A DNA stretch of 6,777 nt from an uncultured Maritalea sp. (GCA_913055925.1 CAJXLH010000149.1:1-6777), one strand, 5' to 3'. Shown: positions 1 to 6,441, counted from the stretch's first letter. The notes: generated by a model not told the origin, from the letters alone. Translations and numbers: made by a program.

Positions 1-195
1 ATCATCAAACCACAATAGGTCGCGCGCGGCGCAGTCTCTCAAAAAGGGCGCGGCGTTGAAGATGGTCGCCAATGGGCGGCGTGCGGCATTGATGTTTGGA
101 AGTTGGCCATCAAAGTCGGCCAACAAATGATCAATCACAGTCTCGTCGCCAAATGCTCGTTCAAATTTAGCGAGGTGATCTGCGATTGTGCTCAT
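1..195 (-). CDS. glnE: Probable GlnE, bifunctional glutamine synthetase adenylyltransferase/adenylyl-removing enzyme, N-terminal fragment
   Basis: Only the first 65 codons are visible; the gene runs off the left edge. GlnE adds or removes AMP on glutamine synthetase in the cytoplasm, tuning ammonia assimilation to nitrogen status. The catalytic nucleotidyltransferase domains lie outside the window, so the call rests on two things. One is the N-terminal stretch IFNAAPFLRDCAARDLLWF, which resembles the 'SPFL..la.rdp..l' start of GlnE proteins. The other is position: glnE follows the degP-regulator-kinase cluster in rhizobial genomes as I recall them. The ATG at 195-193 touches the kinase stop (TAAATG), with GGAG six bases before it at 205-202, so translation is probably coupled to the kinase. 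Another protein of unknown function cannot be excluded from so short a fragment. Confidence 0.68.
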   Translation of the reverse strand, partial: MSTIADHLAKFERAFGDETVIDHLLADFDGQLPNINAARRPLATIFNAAPFLRDCAARDLLWFDD

Positions 196-1590
196 TTATC
201 GCTCCGTTGGTATTTGCAACCTTATTGTGGCGCCGGGACTATTGTCGAGAATCTCTACCTCACCTTTATGAAGCCGCGCGACGGCGGCGACAAGGCTAAG
301 TCCGAGCCCACTGCCCGGTTCGGAGCGACTTTTTTCCAGTCGCACGAAACGTTGCAATACGCGTTCGCGATCTTCTTGAGGTATGCCAGGGCCGTTATCC
401 GCCACATCAATGATGACGTGACCATTGTTGCGTTTCAATGAGACTTTGATCGTTGGATCCGATTTAGCGTCTTTGGCGTATTTGATGGCGTTTTCAATAA
501 GGTTCACCAAAGCCTGCCCGATCAGCTCTCGATTGGCCTTAAAGGTCGGGAGGTCTTCAACCTCTGTGGTTATTGAAATGCCAGCATCCTCAGCCACGGG
601 CTCATAAAGTTCGGTGATGTCAGCGATGACTTCCGCGAAATTCACATCCACAAAGGTGCCCGACGGGGTACCAGCTTCCACACGCGCAATCAGCAGCAAG
701 GCGTTGAAGGTGCGGATCAACTGGTCACATTCTTCAATGGTTGTTTCCAGCGCGGCGCGTTGCTGCTCTTTGCTGGCATCGTCCCGCAATGCGCCCTCAA
801 CATTGTTGCGAAGGCGCGTGAGTGGGGTTTTAAGATCGTGCGCCACATTGTCGGTCACTTCCTTCAAACCCTGCATAAGCTGCTCAATCCGCTCCAACAT
901 GGCATTGAGATTAGTAGCGAGTTGGTCATATTCGTCGTTGCGCTTGGTGACCGGTATCCGCTCGGACATGGAACCGCGCATGATTTTGCCTGCTGTTTCT
1001 GACACCGTGTCGATGCGTCGTAACACCGACCGCGCTGTGAAAAGTCCCACGGCGACTGACATGACGATGATCCACAACACGCCCCAGCCAAATGCTTGGA
1101 AGATGATGGCTGCAAAGCCGCGCCGTTCGACAATATCGCGGCCCACAACAAGCCGAAAGCCGCTAGGCGATTCAAAAGATTTGACCAACGCGAACCCACG
1201 CGATTGACCGCCTGAGCCCTCAAAATTGGAATCGTGATCGTAGCGATAAGTGTGGGTGCCAGGGTTTTCCAGCACTTCCACGGGCACCGAGTCGACATTG
1301 CCTGCAATCGGCAATCCTGAAAGATCGGACACGAAATAAATACCGGGACCGGGTCGATTGGCCATACGCTGCAGTGCCACAATTAAACCGCGAGGGCCTT
1401 GGCGCTGATATTGATTGTTCAGCTGATCAATTTCACGATCAATCGCCTGTATTTGTTGGCGTTGGATCATGATGGAAGTCTGGTAGGCCAAATAGCCGAG
1501 CAAAGAAACGGCAAACACAACAAAGACCGCGATCAAAAGCGCGGTCAGCCGAAATGTTGTGGTGCGCCAAAGTTGCCAGAAACTATGCAC
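196..1590 (-). CDS. Membrane sensor histidine kinase (HAMP, HisKA, HATPase), partner of the adjacent response regulator
   Basis: This 464-residue inner-membrane sensor kinase autophosphorylates on a histidine and passes the phosphate to its regulator. Two membrane segments (about residues 13-36 and 160-185) flank a periplasmic region of about 125 residues that matches no sensor domain I recognise. A HAMP linker follows (about 186-238), then the HisKA helix pair with the H-box HDLKTPL, where His251 is the phosphoacceptor. The ATPase domain shows the N-box (LVNLIENAIKYA, Asn367), the G1 box (DNGPGIP, 398-404), the F-box around Phe415 and the G2 box (GSGLGLSL, 426-433). The start is GTG, overlapping the regulator's stop by eight bases, with AGGA about ten bases upstream at 1604-1601; no other good start precedes the first membrane helix. 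The signal is unknown. Proximity to degP suggests envelope stress, which is inference. No key residue is missing. Confidence 0.95.
   Translation of the reverse strand: MHSFWQLWRTTTFRLTALLIAVFVVFAVSLLGYLAYQTSIMIQRQQIQAIDREIDQLNNQYQRQGPRGLIVALQRMANRPGPGIYFVSDLSGLPIAGNVDSVPVEVLENPGTHTYRYDHDSNFEGSGGQSRGFALVKSFESPSGFRLVVGRDIVERRGFAAIIFQAFGWGVLWIIVMSVAVGLFTARSVLRRIDTVSETAGKIMRGSMSERIPVTKRNDEYDQLATNLNAMLERIEQLMQGLKEVTDNVAHDLKTPLTRLRNNVEGALRDDASKEQQRAALETTIEECDQLIRTFNALLLIARVEAGTPSGTFVDVNFAEVIADITELYEPVAEDAGISITTEVEDLPTFKANRELIGQALVNLIENAIKYAKDAKSDPTIKVSLKRNNGHVIIDVADNGPGIPQEDRERVLQRFVRLEKSRSEPGSGLGLSLVAAVARLHKGEVEILDNSPGATIRLQIPTER
202..205 (-). promoter_or_regulatory. Ribosome binding site of the glnE-like gene
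   Basis: GGAG sits six bases before the ATG at 195, inside the last codons of the upstream kinase. It fixes the start and shows that this short reading frame at the window edge is a real gene rather than a chance frame. Confidence 0.65.
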
Positions 1591-2254
1591 TAATCATGTA
1601 TCCTGAACCGCGAATGGTGTGCAGAAGCGCTGACTTGCGGCCTTTGTCGATCTTAGTGCGCAAGCGCGACATGTGCACGTCAATCACGTTGGTTTGTGGA
1701 TCGAAATGATAGTCCCACACATTCTCCAAAAGCATGGTGCGGGTCACCACTTGCCCTGCATGCTTCATAAGATATTCGAGCAGGCGAAACTCGCGCGGTT
1801 GTAGCAAAATCTTTTCGCCCTCCCGCTCCACATTGCGCGACAAACGATCCAACGACAAGTCACCTACCGTAAGCGTTGTCGCTGCTTCTGCTGGTGCGGA
1901 ACGTCGTGCCAATACTTCGATGCGGGCAAGAAGCTCGGAAAAGGCGTATGGTTTGGTGAGATAATCATCGCCGCCAGCGCGCAAGCCGGTTACGCGGTCA
2001 TCGACTTCGCCGAGCGCTGACAAAATAAGGGCCGGTGTTTCGTCACCTTCGGCGCGCAAGGATTCGATGATGGAAAGGCCATCTCTTCTCGGCAACATGC
2101 GGTCAACGATCAGGATGTCATAGTCCATGGAACTGGCCATGGCATATCCGGTTTCGCCGTCTGCGGCGTGGTGCGCGACATGCCCTGCCTCATCCAGCGC
2201 CTGAATGAGATAGTTTGCGGCTTCGCGATCATCTTCAATCAAAAGAATCTTCAT
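1583..2254 (-). CDS. OmpR/PhoB-family response regulator
   Basis: This 223-residue cytoplasmic DNA-binding regulator has an N-terminal receiver domain (about 1-115). The acidic pocket is Asp8/Asp9, the phosphoacceptor is Asp51 in DILIVDRMLP, the switch residue is Ser79 and the conserved lysine is Lys101 in YLTKPY. A C-terminal winged-helix domain (about 128-223) contains VIDVHMSRLRTKID, the recognition helix region, and ends with the wing motif TIRGSGYMI. Both length and layout are standard for the family. I chose the ATG at 2254, giving MKILLIEDD as in relatives; an in-frame TTG nine bases earlier would lie only about four bases after the AAAAGGT ribosome binding site (2273-2267). The gene overlaps the kinase by eight bases and lies 75 bases after degP. 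Its target genes cannot be read from the sequence; degP and its own operon are natural candidates. Confidence 0.96.
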   Translation of the reverse strand: MKILLIEDDREAANYLIQALDEAGHVAHHAADGETGYAMASSMDYDILIVDRMLPRRDGLSIIESLRAEGDETPALILSALGEVDDRVTGLRAGGDDYLTKPYAFSELLARIEVLARRSAPAEAATTLTVGDLSLDRLSRNVEREGEKILLQPREFRLLEYLMKHAGQVVTRTMLLENVWDYHFDPQTNVIDVHMSRLRTKIDKGRKSALLHTIRGSGYMISA

Positions 2255-2291
2255 AAGCCGCAAATTACCTTTTCGTTTTGAATTTCACAAT

Positions 2292-2317
2292 TGCTGGCGA
2301 CGCAACCGCCGCCAGCA
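2292..2317 (-). repeat. Inverted repeat (hairpin) between degP and the response regulator
   Basis: Perfect 8-base arms (TGCTGGCG and CGCCAGCA) flank a 10-base loop in the 66 bases between the degP stop and the next ribosome binding site, starting 12 bases after the degP stop codon. The G+C-rich stem would be stable in RNA. On the coding strand it is followed by AATTGTGAAATTC rather than a run of U, so it is not a canonical intrinsic terminator. On the opposite strand the following bases are T-rich. It may protect the degP message from 3' decay, cause partial termination, or separate expression of degP from the regulator pair. Confidence 0.6.
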
Positions 2318-2329
2318 TCTTTAATTTGC

Positions 2330-3826
2330 TTATTCGAGTGGCAAACCAACAAAGCGGGTATTGCCGTCGCGATTGACTTTGATCAGCATGGTGCTGCGGC
2401 CCGCATCTTTCACTGCGGCAAGCGCATCTTCAAAGTCAGCGACGCTGCTCACTTTTTCTGAGTTCGCCTCAAGGATCACGTCACCTGGGGCAAAGCCCTT
2501 TTCGGCTGCAGCGCTGTCTGGATCAATGTCGACTACAAGTAGGCCTTCGCCTTCTTCATTGGCGATCAATACAAGACCTGTTTCTGTTTCCACAGGCTCG
2601 GTTGGGTCTACCATTTCTTCTTCTGGTACTGTTTCAACAAGCGCTTGTTCTTGCTCAAGTTGCGCAAGTTTCACTTTGACCTTGATGCGTTCGCCGCTGC
2701 GCCAGATGTTAAGGGTCACTTCGGTTTCTGGATCATACTGGGCGATGAGGCGTGCAAGATCACGAGCGTCGTCGATTTTGTCACCATTAACGCGGAGAAT
2801 GATATCGCCAGACTGAACGCCTGCTTTTTGAGCTGGACCATCCGGGCGTGGTTCGGTGACCAAGGCACCTGTTGCGCGCTCAAGTCCAACGCTCGAGGCG
2901 ATATCTGGGCTGACATCTTGAATGGAAACGCCGAGATAGCCGCGCGTGACGTTGCCATCGTCCATAAGGTCGAAGACAACCTGCTTAACCACAGAGGCCG
3001 GGATGGCGAAGGCGATGCCCACGTTGCCGCCGTTTGGCGAATAGATGGCCGTGTTCACACCAACAACTTTACCTGTTGTGTCAAACGCTGGACCACCTGA
3101 ATTACCACGGTTCACCGCTGCATCGATTTGAAGGAAATCGTCATAGGCGTTTGCGTTGATGTCGCGACCGCGGGCGGAGATGATGCCGGCGGTAACAGTG
3201 CCACCAAGGCCAAATGGGTTACCCATGGCCACAACCCAGTCGCCAACACGTGCTTCAACTTCGGAAAACTCCACATATTGAAGGTCTGACGCAGCTTCGA
3301 GTTTGAGAAGGGCAAGGTCCGTGCGTGGGTCAGTGCCGATCACCTTGGCGTCCATCTCTTCGCCGTCATGCATTACAACAACCACTTCTGCCGCATCTTC
3401 GACGACGTGGTTGTTGGTGACCACGAAACCGTCAGCAGAAATGATGAAGCCGGAGCCCATGGACTGGCCAAAGCGCGGGCGTTGTTTGCGGTCCTGGCGG
3501 CCGCCGCGATCGTTGAAACGATCTTCAAAATTGCGGAAGAAGTCTTGGAATGGGTGTCCATCAGGCAAGTCAGGCATTTCGAAACGATCATCAAAACGCG
3601 GGCCGCGTGTTTCAACAATTTTCGTTTTCACGCGAATGGACACAACGGTTGGGCTTACTGCCTCAACCAGATCAGCAAAGCTGAACGGCGCGACATTTGG
3701 CACGCTAACCTGAGCTTGAGCTGGAAGTGTGGTGCTGGCCACGCTGACAAGCGCGGTGCTAGAGATCAATGCGGCTGCTGTAATTGCCGCGATTTTTTTC
3801 GTTACAGGCAGTTTCACAATGTTCAT
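2330..3826 (-). CDS. degP: Periplasmic Do/DegP-family serine endoprotease with two PDZ domains
   Basis: This 498-residue HtrA-family protease/chaperone degrades or holds misfolded proteins in the periplasm. A signal peptide spans about residues 1-38 (basic KKIAA start, hydrophobic core, LPAQAQ cleavage region). The trypsin-like domain carries the full triad: His140 in TNNHVV, Asp170 in DPRTDLALLK and Ser243 in GNSGGPAF. A charged, Arg/Asp/Phe-rich stretch (about 75-118) corresponds to the loop that regulates oligomers in DegP. PDZ1 covers about 292-385 (RGYLGVSIQDV onward). An acidic linker (390-415) precedes a more diverged PDZ2 (about 416-495). I chose the ATG at 3826 because AGGGGAG lies just upstream (3841-3835) and the signal peptide begins there; the 13 extra codons upstream cross a palindrome and lack a ribosome site. 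Downstream come a hairpin and a two-component pair, suggesting an envelope-stress unit. DegQ or another Do paralogue is possible; the class is certain. Confidence 0.96.
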   Translation of the reverse strand: MNIVKLPVTKKIAAITAAALISSTALVSVASTTLPAQAQVSVPNVAPFSFADLVEAVSPTVVSIRVKTKIVETRGPRFDDRFEMPDLPDGHPFQDFFRNFEDRFNDRGGRQDRKQRPRFGQSMGSGFIISADGFVVTNNHVVEDAAEVVVVMHDGEEMDAKVIGTDPRTDLALLKLEAASDLQYVEFSEVEARVGDWVVAMGNPFGLGGTVTAGIISARGRDINANAYDDFLQIDAAVNRGNSGGPAFDTTGKVVGVNTAIYSPNGGNVGIAFAIPASVVKQVVFDLMDDGNVTRGYLGVSIQDVSPDIASSVGLERATGALVTEPRPDGPAQKAGVQSGDIILRVNGDKIDDARDLARLIAQYDPETEVTLNIWRSGERIKVKVKLAQLEQEQALVETVPEEEMVDPTEPVETETGLVLIANEEGEGLLVVDIDPDSAAAEKGFAPGDVILEANSEKVSSVADFEDALAAVKDAGRSTMLIKVNRDGNTRFVGLPLE

Positions 3827-3834
3827 ATTTAAGG

Positions 3835-3841
3835 CTCCCCT
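3835..3841 (-). promoter_or_regulatory. Strong ribosome binding site of degP
   Basis: AGGGGAG is placed eight bases before the ATG at 3826. It settles the choice of start against a longer in-frame reading that would begin at 3865 and lacks such a site. Confidence 0.75.
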
Positions 3842-3848
3842 AAAGGTT

Positions 3849-3861
3849 GGATGAATCATCC
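3849..3861. repeat. 13-base palindrome in the degP leader
   Basis: GGATGATTCATCC on the minus strand has 6-base arms around a single central base. It lies between the likely promoter and the degP ribosome binding site, so it could be a protein-binding operator. In RNA it could form a small hairpin (five pairs, three-base loop), with further pairing of the flanking UUGG and CCAA if two bases bulge out. Confidence 0.5.
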
Positions 3862-3913
3862 CCAATCAGTCGCCTAAATATGTGCACGAGTGCGCGTTTC
3901 CGCATCATGAACG

Positions 3914-3937
3914 CAACATTAAATTGCTGTAATGTTG
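3914..3937. repeat. Perfect 8-8-8 dyad upstream of degP
   Basis: The arms CAACATTA and TAATGTTG are exact reverse complements, separated by AATTGCTG. The location, about 90-110 bases before the degP ATG and outside both genes, fits an activator or repressor site. The arms are AT-rich and no U run follows on the coding strand, so a terminator is unlikely. OmpR-family regulators usually bind direct repeats, so the adjacent regulator is not the obvious ligand. Confidence 0.5.
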
Positions 3938-3965
3938 TGGGCGCGAATGTGGCAGAAATTCGCCA

Positions 3966-4715
3966 CTAAAATGACCGCCAGACGAGAACCAACGCAATGG
4001 CTGTCATGACCACCTTAAACGCTTTCCGAAATGCCGCCTCTGGCAAACGATCCAGCATTTTTGAGCCTAGATAACTGCCAAAAAAACCGGAAGCGACCAT
4101 AGCGGCCAGCAAAAATGCATATTCGTGAAATGCAAAGCCCAACGAAACAAAGACAATGATTTTGGCGACATTTTGAAAGGTCATCAGCAAGGCGTGAGTG
4201 CCGACCAAATTCCGGCGATCATCAATGAACTTCAATAGGCCCGAAACTATGGGTCCACTGACGCCAATGATCATCGAGATAAAGGCGGCAAAAGCGCCGT
4301 AGCCGAACAACACGGCTGAGTTTCGATTTGTCGATTGCGGCTTCGGCCCCCAGACCGAATAAATGAGAAACGCAGCAATGAGCAGCGTGAACAATCGATC
4401 AGGCATCCAAACCGCAATTTGCCCGCCCACCATGGCGCCGGGAATTGAACCGAGTGCGAACCAAACCGCATAACGCCACAGAATGTCTTTGCGCCTAATG
4501 ACCGCTCGGCCCGCGTTCGACCCAAACTGCACCACACCATGCACGGGAACGGCAATTGCCGCGGGCATGAAAAAGGTGAGGATTGCAATCAAAACCGTTC
4601 CACCGCCCAAACTCAAGGCAGCGGTGAGCGCGGAGGTGAAGCCACTGGAAACAATCAGAAAAAGGGCGACCCACAATTCGACACCTGTGGGCAACAGGAA
4701 GGATAAATCGAGCAT
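3966..4715 (-). CDS. TauE/SafE (TSUP) family membrane permease
   Basis: This 249-residue integral inner-membrane protein has about eight hydrophobic segments. The TSUP family includes proteins implicated in export of sulfoacetate and in sulfite, sulfate and thiosulfate movement; many members have no known substrate. Family traits seen here are the first helix with SLGGGTVLIAIL, the loop HGVVQFGSNAGRAVIRRKD between helices two and three, and the second-half GVSGPIVSG repeat of the glycine-rich motif. Length is typical. I chose the ATG at 4715; a TTG 36 bases upstream gives an extra 12 polar residues and neither has a clear Shine-Dalgarno site, so the start is uncertain. The gene follows the hydrolase–OsmC gene after 48 bases with no visible terminator, so they probably share a transcript. 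A sulfur substrate would suit a thiol-handling neighbour, but that is inference. Confidence 0.9.
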   Translation of the reverse strand: MLDLSFLLPTGVELWVALFLIVSSGFTSALTAALSLGGGTVLIAILTFFMPAAIAVPVHGVVQFGSNAGRAVIRRKDILWRYAVWFALGSIPGAMVGGQIAVWMPDRLFTLLIAAFLIYSVWGPKPQSTNRNSAVLFGYGAFAAFISMIIGVSGPIVSGLLKFIDDRRNLVGTHALLMTFQNVAKIIVFVSLGFAFHEYAFLLAAMVASGFFGSYLGSKMLDRLPEAAFRKAFKVVMTAIALVLVWRSF

Positions 4716-4763
4716 GTTGCAGTTGATAAACTCAACAAGCTCGATTTGCAATCAAATGCGGTT

Positions 4764-5981
4764 CTAGGCAAACCGTGTCATGACCACCGAGCTTTTCTCA
4801 AGCGTTTTGTGGACCGGGCATTTGTCAGCTATTTCGAGCATCCGCGCTCGCTGATCGACGCTCAATTCGCCTTCAATTTGAATTTTGCGAGTGAACACAT
4901 CAACGCGACCTGTTTGCCCCTCGCCGCATTCTTCGCAATCTTTTGCGTGGCGCTTTTCGTGATCAACAATTGTTTCGATATGGGTGACGGGCCAACCTTT
5001 GCGGTCGGCATACATACGGAGCGTAATCGTTGTGCATCCGCCCAAGGCGGCAGCGAGAAGATCATATGGCGTTGGACCACGATCCGTGCCCCCAACATTG
5101 ACGGGTTCGTCAATTGTAAGGTGGTGGCCGGACGCGTTGACATCGAGATGATATTTGCCTTCGCCGCTTTCGGCGGCAACTGTATGCCCCTCATCAACAA
5201 GTTGTTCCTTGTCAGAAGGAACAAATCTCTCCGCCCAAGCGCCAATAACCTCGGCGGCGTAGGACGCGTGATCCAAGTTGGTGAGCAGATGATCCGCATC
5301 ATCAAGCGAGATAAAGCTCTTGGGATGCTTTGCCGCCTTGAAAATCACTTCTGCATTCTCAACGCCAACGGTTTGGTCAATCGGACTATGAAGCACCAAC
5401 AAACCGCCGCGATAGCTTTTCAACTCGGCATCGACACTGTGCTCTCGCACGTCGTCGAGAAACTGCGACTTGATTTTGAACGGACGGCCGCCCAAATCGA
5501 CGGTTGCTTGTCCTTCGGCTTCTATGGTTTGAAGATCTTCTTTGAAGAGGTGCAGCACATGTTCAGGGCTTGCGGGCGCGCCGATGGTGGCAATAGCTTT
5601 TACCGAGGGAATTTTGTTTGCGACGCTGAGCACTGCCGCACCGCCTAGCGAATGACCAACCAACAATGCGGGGGCATCGAAATTTTCTTCGAGCCATTTC
5701 GCGGCGGCGATCAGATCGTTGGCGTTGGAGGAAAAGTTAGTGTCGGCGAAATCGCCATCGGAGCTGCCCAGTCCCGTAAAGTCGAACCGCAATACGGCAA
5801 AGCCGTGTTCGCTAAGGGCGTAGGCCAAACGGCGACTGGCGACAAATTCTTTCGAGCAGGAGAAGCAATGCGCAAAAATAGCGAATGCGCGGGTTTGGCC
5901 ATGCGGCCACGAAATGGACGCGGCCAACTGTTCGCCCAGTGCGCCTTCAAACTTTACTTTTTGGTCCTGCCCCTTTGCCAT
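4764..5981 (-). CDS. Alpha/beta-hydrolase–OsmC fusion protein
   Basis: This 405-residue, probably cytoplasmic protein joins two domains. Residues about 1-255 form an alpha/beta hydrolase: nucleophile elbow GHSLGG with Ser111, probable acid Asp202 (HSPIDQTVG) and probable His231 (DDADHLL). Residues about 265-405 form an OsmC/Ohr-like domain with the usual cysteine pair, Cys316 (GGCTTIT) and Cys388 (DKCPVHKTL), which in OsmC/Ohr reduce organic hydroperoxides through a thiol mechanism. Extra cysteines occur at 39/42 (HCFSC) and in a cluster His341, His345, Cys349, Cys352 that could hold metal or act in redox. The fusion architecture is known in proteobacteria, but I know of no settled substrate. 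No signal peptide is seen. The ATG at 5981 is chosen because AAAGG lies eight bases upstream and the domain begins just after; 38 upstream codons lie inside ccmH and have no homology feel. It overlaps ccmH by 35 bases. Confidence 0.92.
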   Translation of the reverse strand: MAKGQDQKVKFEGALGEQLAASISWPHGQTRAFAIFAHCFSCSKEFVASRRLAYALSEHGFAVLRFDFTGLGSSDGDFADTNFSSNANDLIAAAKWLEENFDAPALLVGHSLGGAAVLSVANKIPSVKAIATIGAPASPEHVLHLFKEDLQTIEAEGQATVDLGGRPFKIKSQFLDDVREHSVDAELKSYRGGLLVLHSPIDQTVGVENAEVIFKAAKHPKSFISLDDADHLLTNLDHASYAAEVIGAWAERFVPSDKEQLVDEGHTVAAESGEGKYHLDVNASGHHLTIDEPVNVGGTDRGPTPYDLLAAALGGCTTITLRMYADRKGWPVTHIETIVDHEKRHAKDCEECGEGQTGRVDVFTRKIQIEGELSVDQRARMLEIADKCPVHKTLEKSSVVMTRFA

Positions 5982-6441
5982 TCGCGTCGCCTTTCTGGTT
6001 GAGCAGCGCTTCAAGTTCCGCCTGCTCTTCAGCTGACAGCGGATTTGTTCCCGCCTTACGTTTCCTTTGTGCAAGGAAAAGCGCAATTGCGCCAATCACA
6101 AAAATGATAGGCGCTGTGAGCCACAAGACCAAATTGTGCCCGGCAAAAGTAGGTTGCAGCAGAACAAACTCGCCATATCGTGCGACAACATATTCGATCA
6201 CTTCAGTGTCGCTGTCGCCTTCAAGCAAACGCTCGCGCACAACCATGCGAAGGTCTTTTGCAAGATCCGCATCGCTTTCGTCGATGGATTGGTTTTGGCA
6301 AACCAGACAACGCAACCCTGACGAGATGGACCGCGCACGCTGTTCCAGAACTGGGTCCTTCAACACTTCACTTGGATCGATAGAAAGCGCCACGTTAAAC
6401 GACGCGAGAAACAGCATTAAGGCGATCAGAATTCGATTCAT
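5947..6441 (-). CDS. ccmH: Cytochrome c maturation protein CcmH (CycL)
   Basis: This 164-residue periplasm-facing thiol-disulfide oxidoreductase belongs to the System I cytochrome c biogenesis pathway. It helps keep the CXXCH cysteines of apocytochrome c reduced and works with CcmF/CcmI in the haem ligation complex. A signal peptide spans about residues 1-20 (MNRILIALMLFLASFNVALS). The mature domain carries the redox motif LRCLVCQNQSI with Cys45 and Cys48, followed by SDADLAKDLR and the three-helix fold typical of the family. A C-terminal membrane anchor covers about 104-125, followed by a basic, then Glu-rich cytoplasmic tail. This is the short form, without the CcmI-like C-terminal extension of E. 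coli CcmH. The ATG overlaps the ccmF stop (ATGA), indicating coupled translation. The last 12 codons overlap the start of the next gene. Confidence 0.97.
   Translation of the reverse strand: MNRILIALMLFLASFNVALSIDPSEVLKDPVLEQRARSISSGLRCLVCQNQSIDESDADLAKDLRMVVRERLLEGDSDTEVIEYVVARYGEFVLLQPTFAGHNLVLWLTAPIIFVIGAIALFLAQRKRKAGTNPLSAEEQAELEALLNQKGDANGKGAGPKSKV
5990..5994 (-). promoter_or_regulatory. Ribosome binding site of the hydrolase–OsmC gene, inside ccmH
   Basis: AAAGG lies eight bases before the ATG at 5981 and within the last codons of ccmH. It supports this start over the upstream in-frame start at 6095 and indicates translation from the ccm message or from a promoter within ccmH. Confidence 0.6.

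Larger units (their letters stand above)
3842..3965 (-). promoter_or_regulatory. degP leader and probable promoter region with two dyads
   Basis: This is the gap between the permease gene and degP and the most plausible site for a promoter of the degP-regulator-kinase unit. It holds a perfect 8-base dyad with an 8-base spacer (3914-3937) and a 13-base palindrome (3849-3861). A candidate -10-like CATATT lies near 3878-3883 on the minus strand, but I found no convincing -35 at 17 bases, nor a clear RpoH, RpoE or EcfG (GGAAC) pattern. A short possible hairpin at the end of the permease gene (GTGGC/GCCAC, 3949-3966) lacks a U run, so read-through from upstream remains possible. Confidence 0.4.

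Noticed and set aside
614..1207. A 197-codon plus-strand open frame opposite the sensor kinase
   Set aside because: Composition is Ser/Arg-rich with no recognisable domain, typical of a complement frame; the kinase motifs on the other strand are complete.
3303..3832. Overlapping plus-strand open frames opposite the start of degP
   Set aside because: They lie opposite the protease domain with its full catalytic triad and signal peptide, and they have no motif of their own.
3878..3883. CATATT as a -10 element or heat-shock sigma factor promoter for degP
   Set aside because: No TTG-type -35 lies at the right distance, so it is mentioned only as a weak candidate.
3949..3966. Possible terminator hairpin after the permease gene (GTGGC/GCCAC)
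   Set aside because: The arms are only five bases, one overlaps the stop codon, a competing pairing exists (GCGAAT/ATTCGC), and no U run follows.
4746..5648. A 300-codon open frame on the plus strand opposite the hydrolase–OsmC gene
   Set aside because: The minus-strand gene has clear domain motifs across the whole stretch. The plus-strand translation shows no family motif and is an antisense shadow of it.
5982..6095. 38-codon N-terminal extension of the hydrolase–OsmC protein
   Set aside because: It lies wholly within ccmH in another frame, is basic and low in similarity to any domain, and the ATG at 5981 has a good ribosome binding site.
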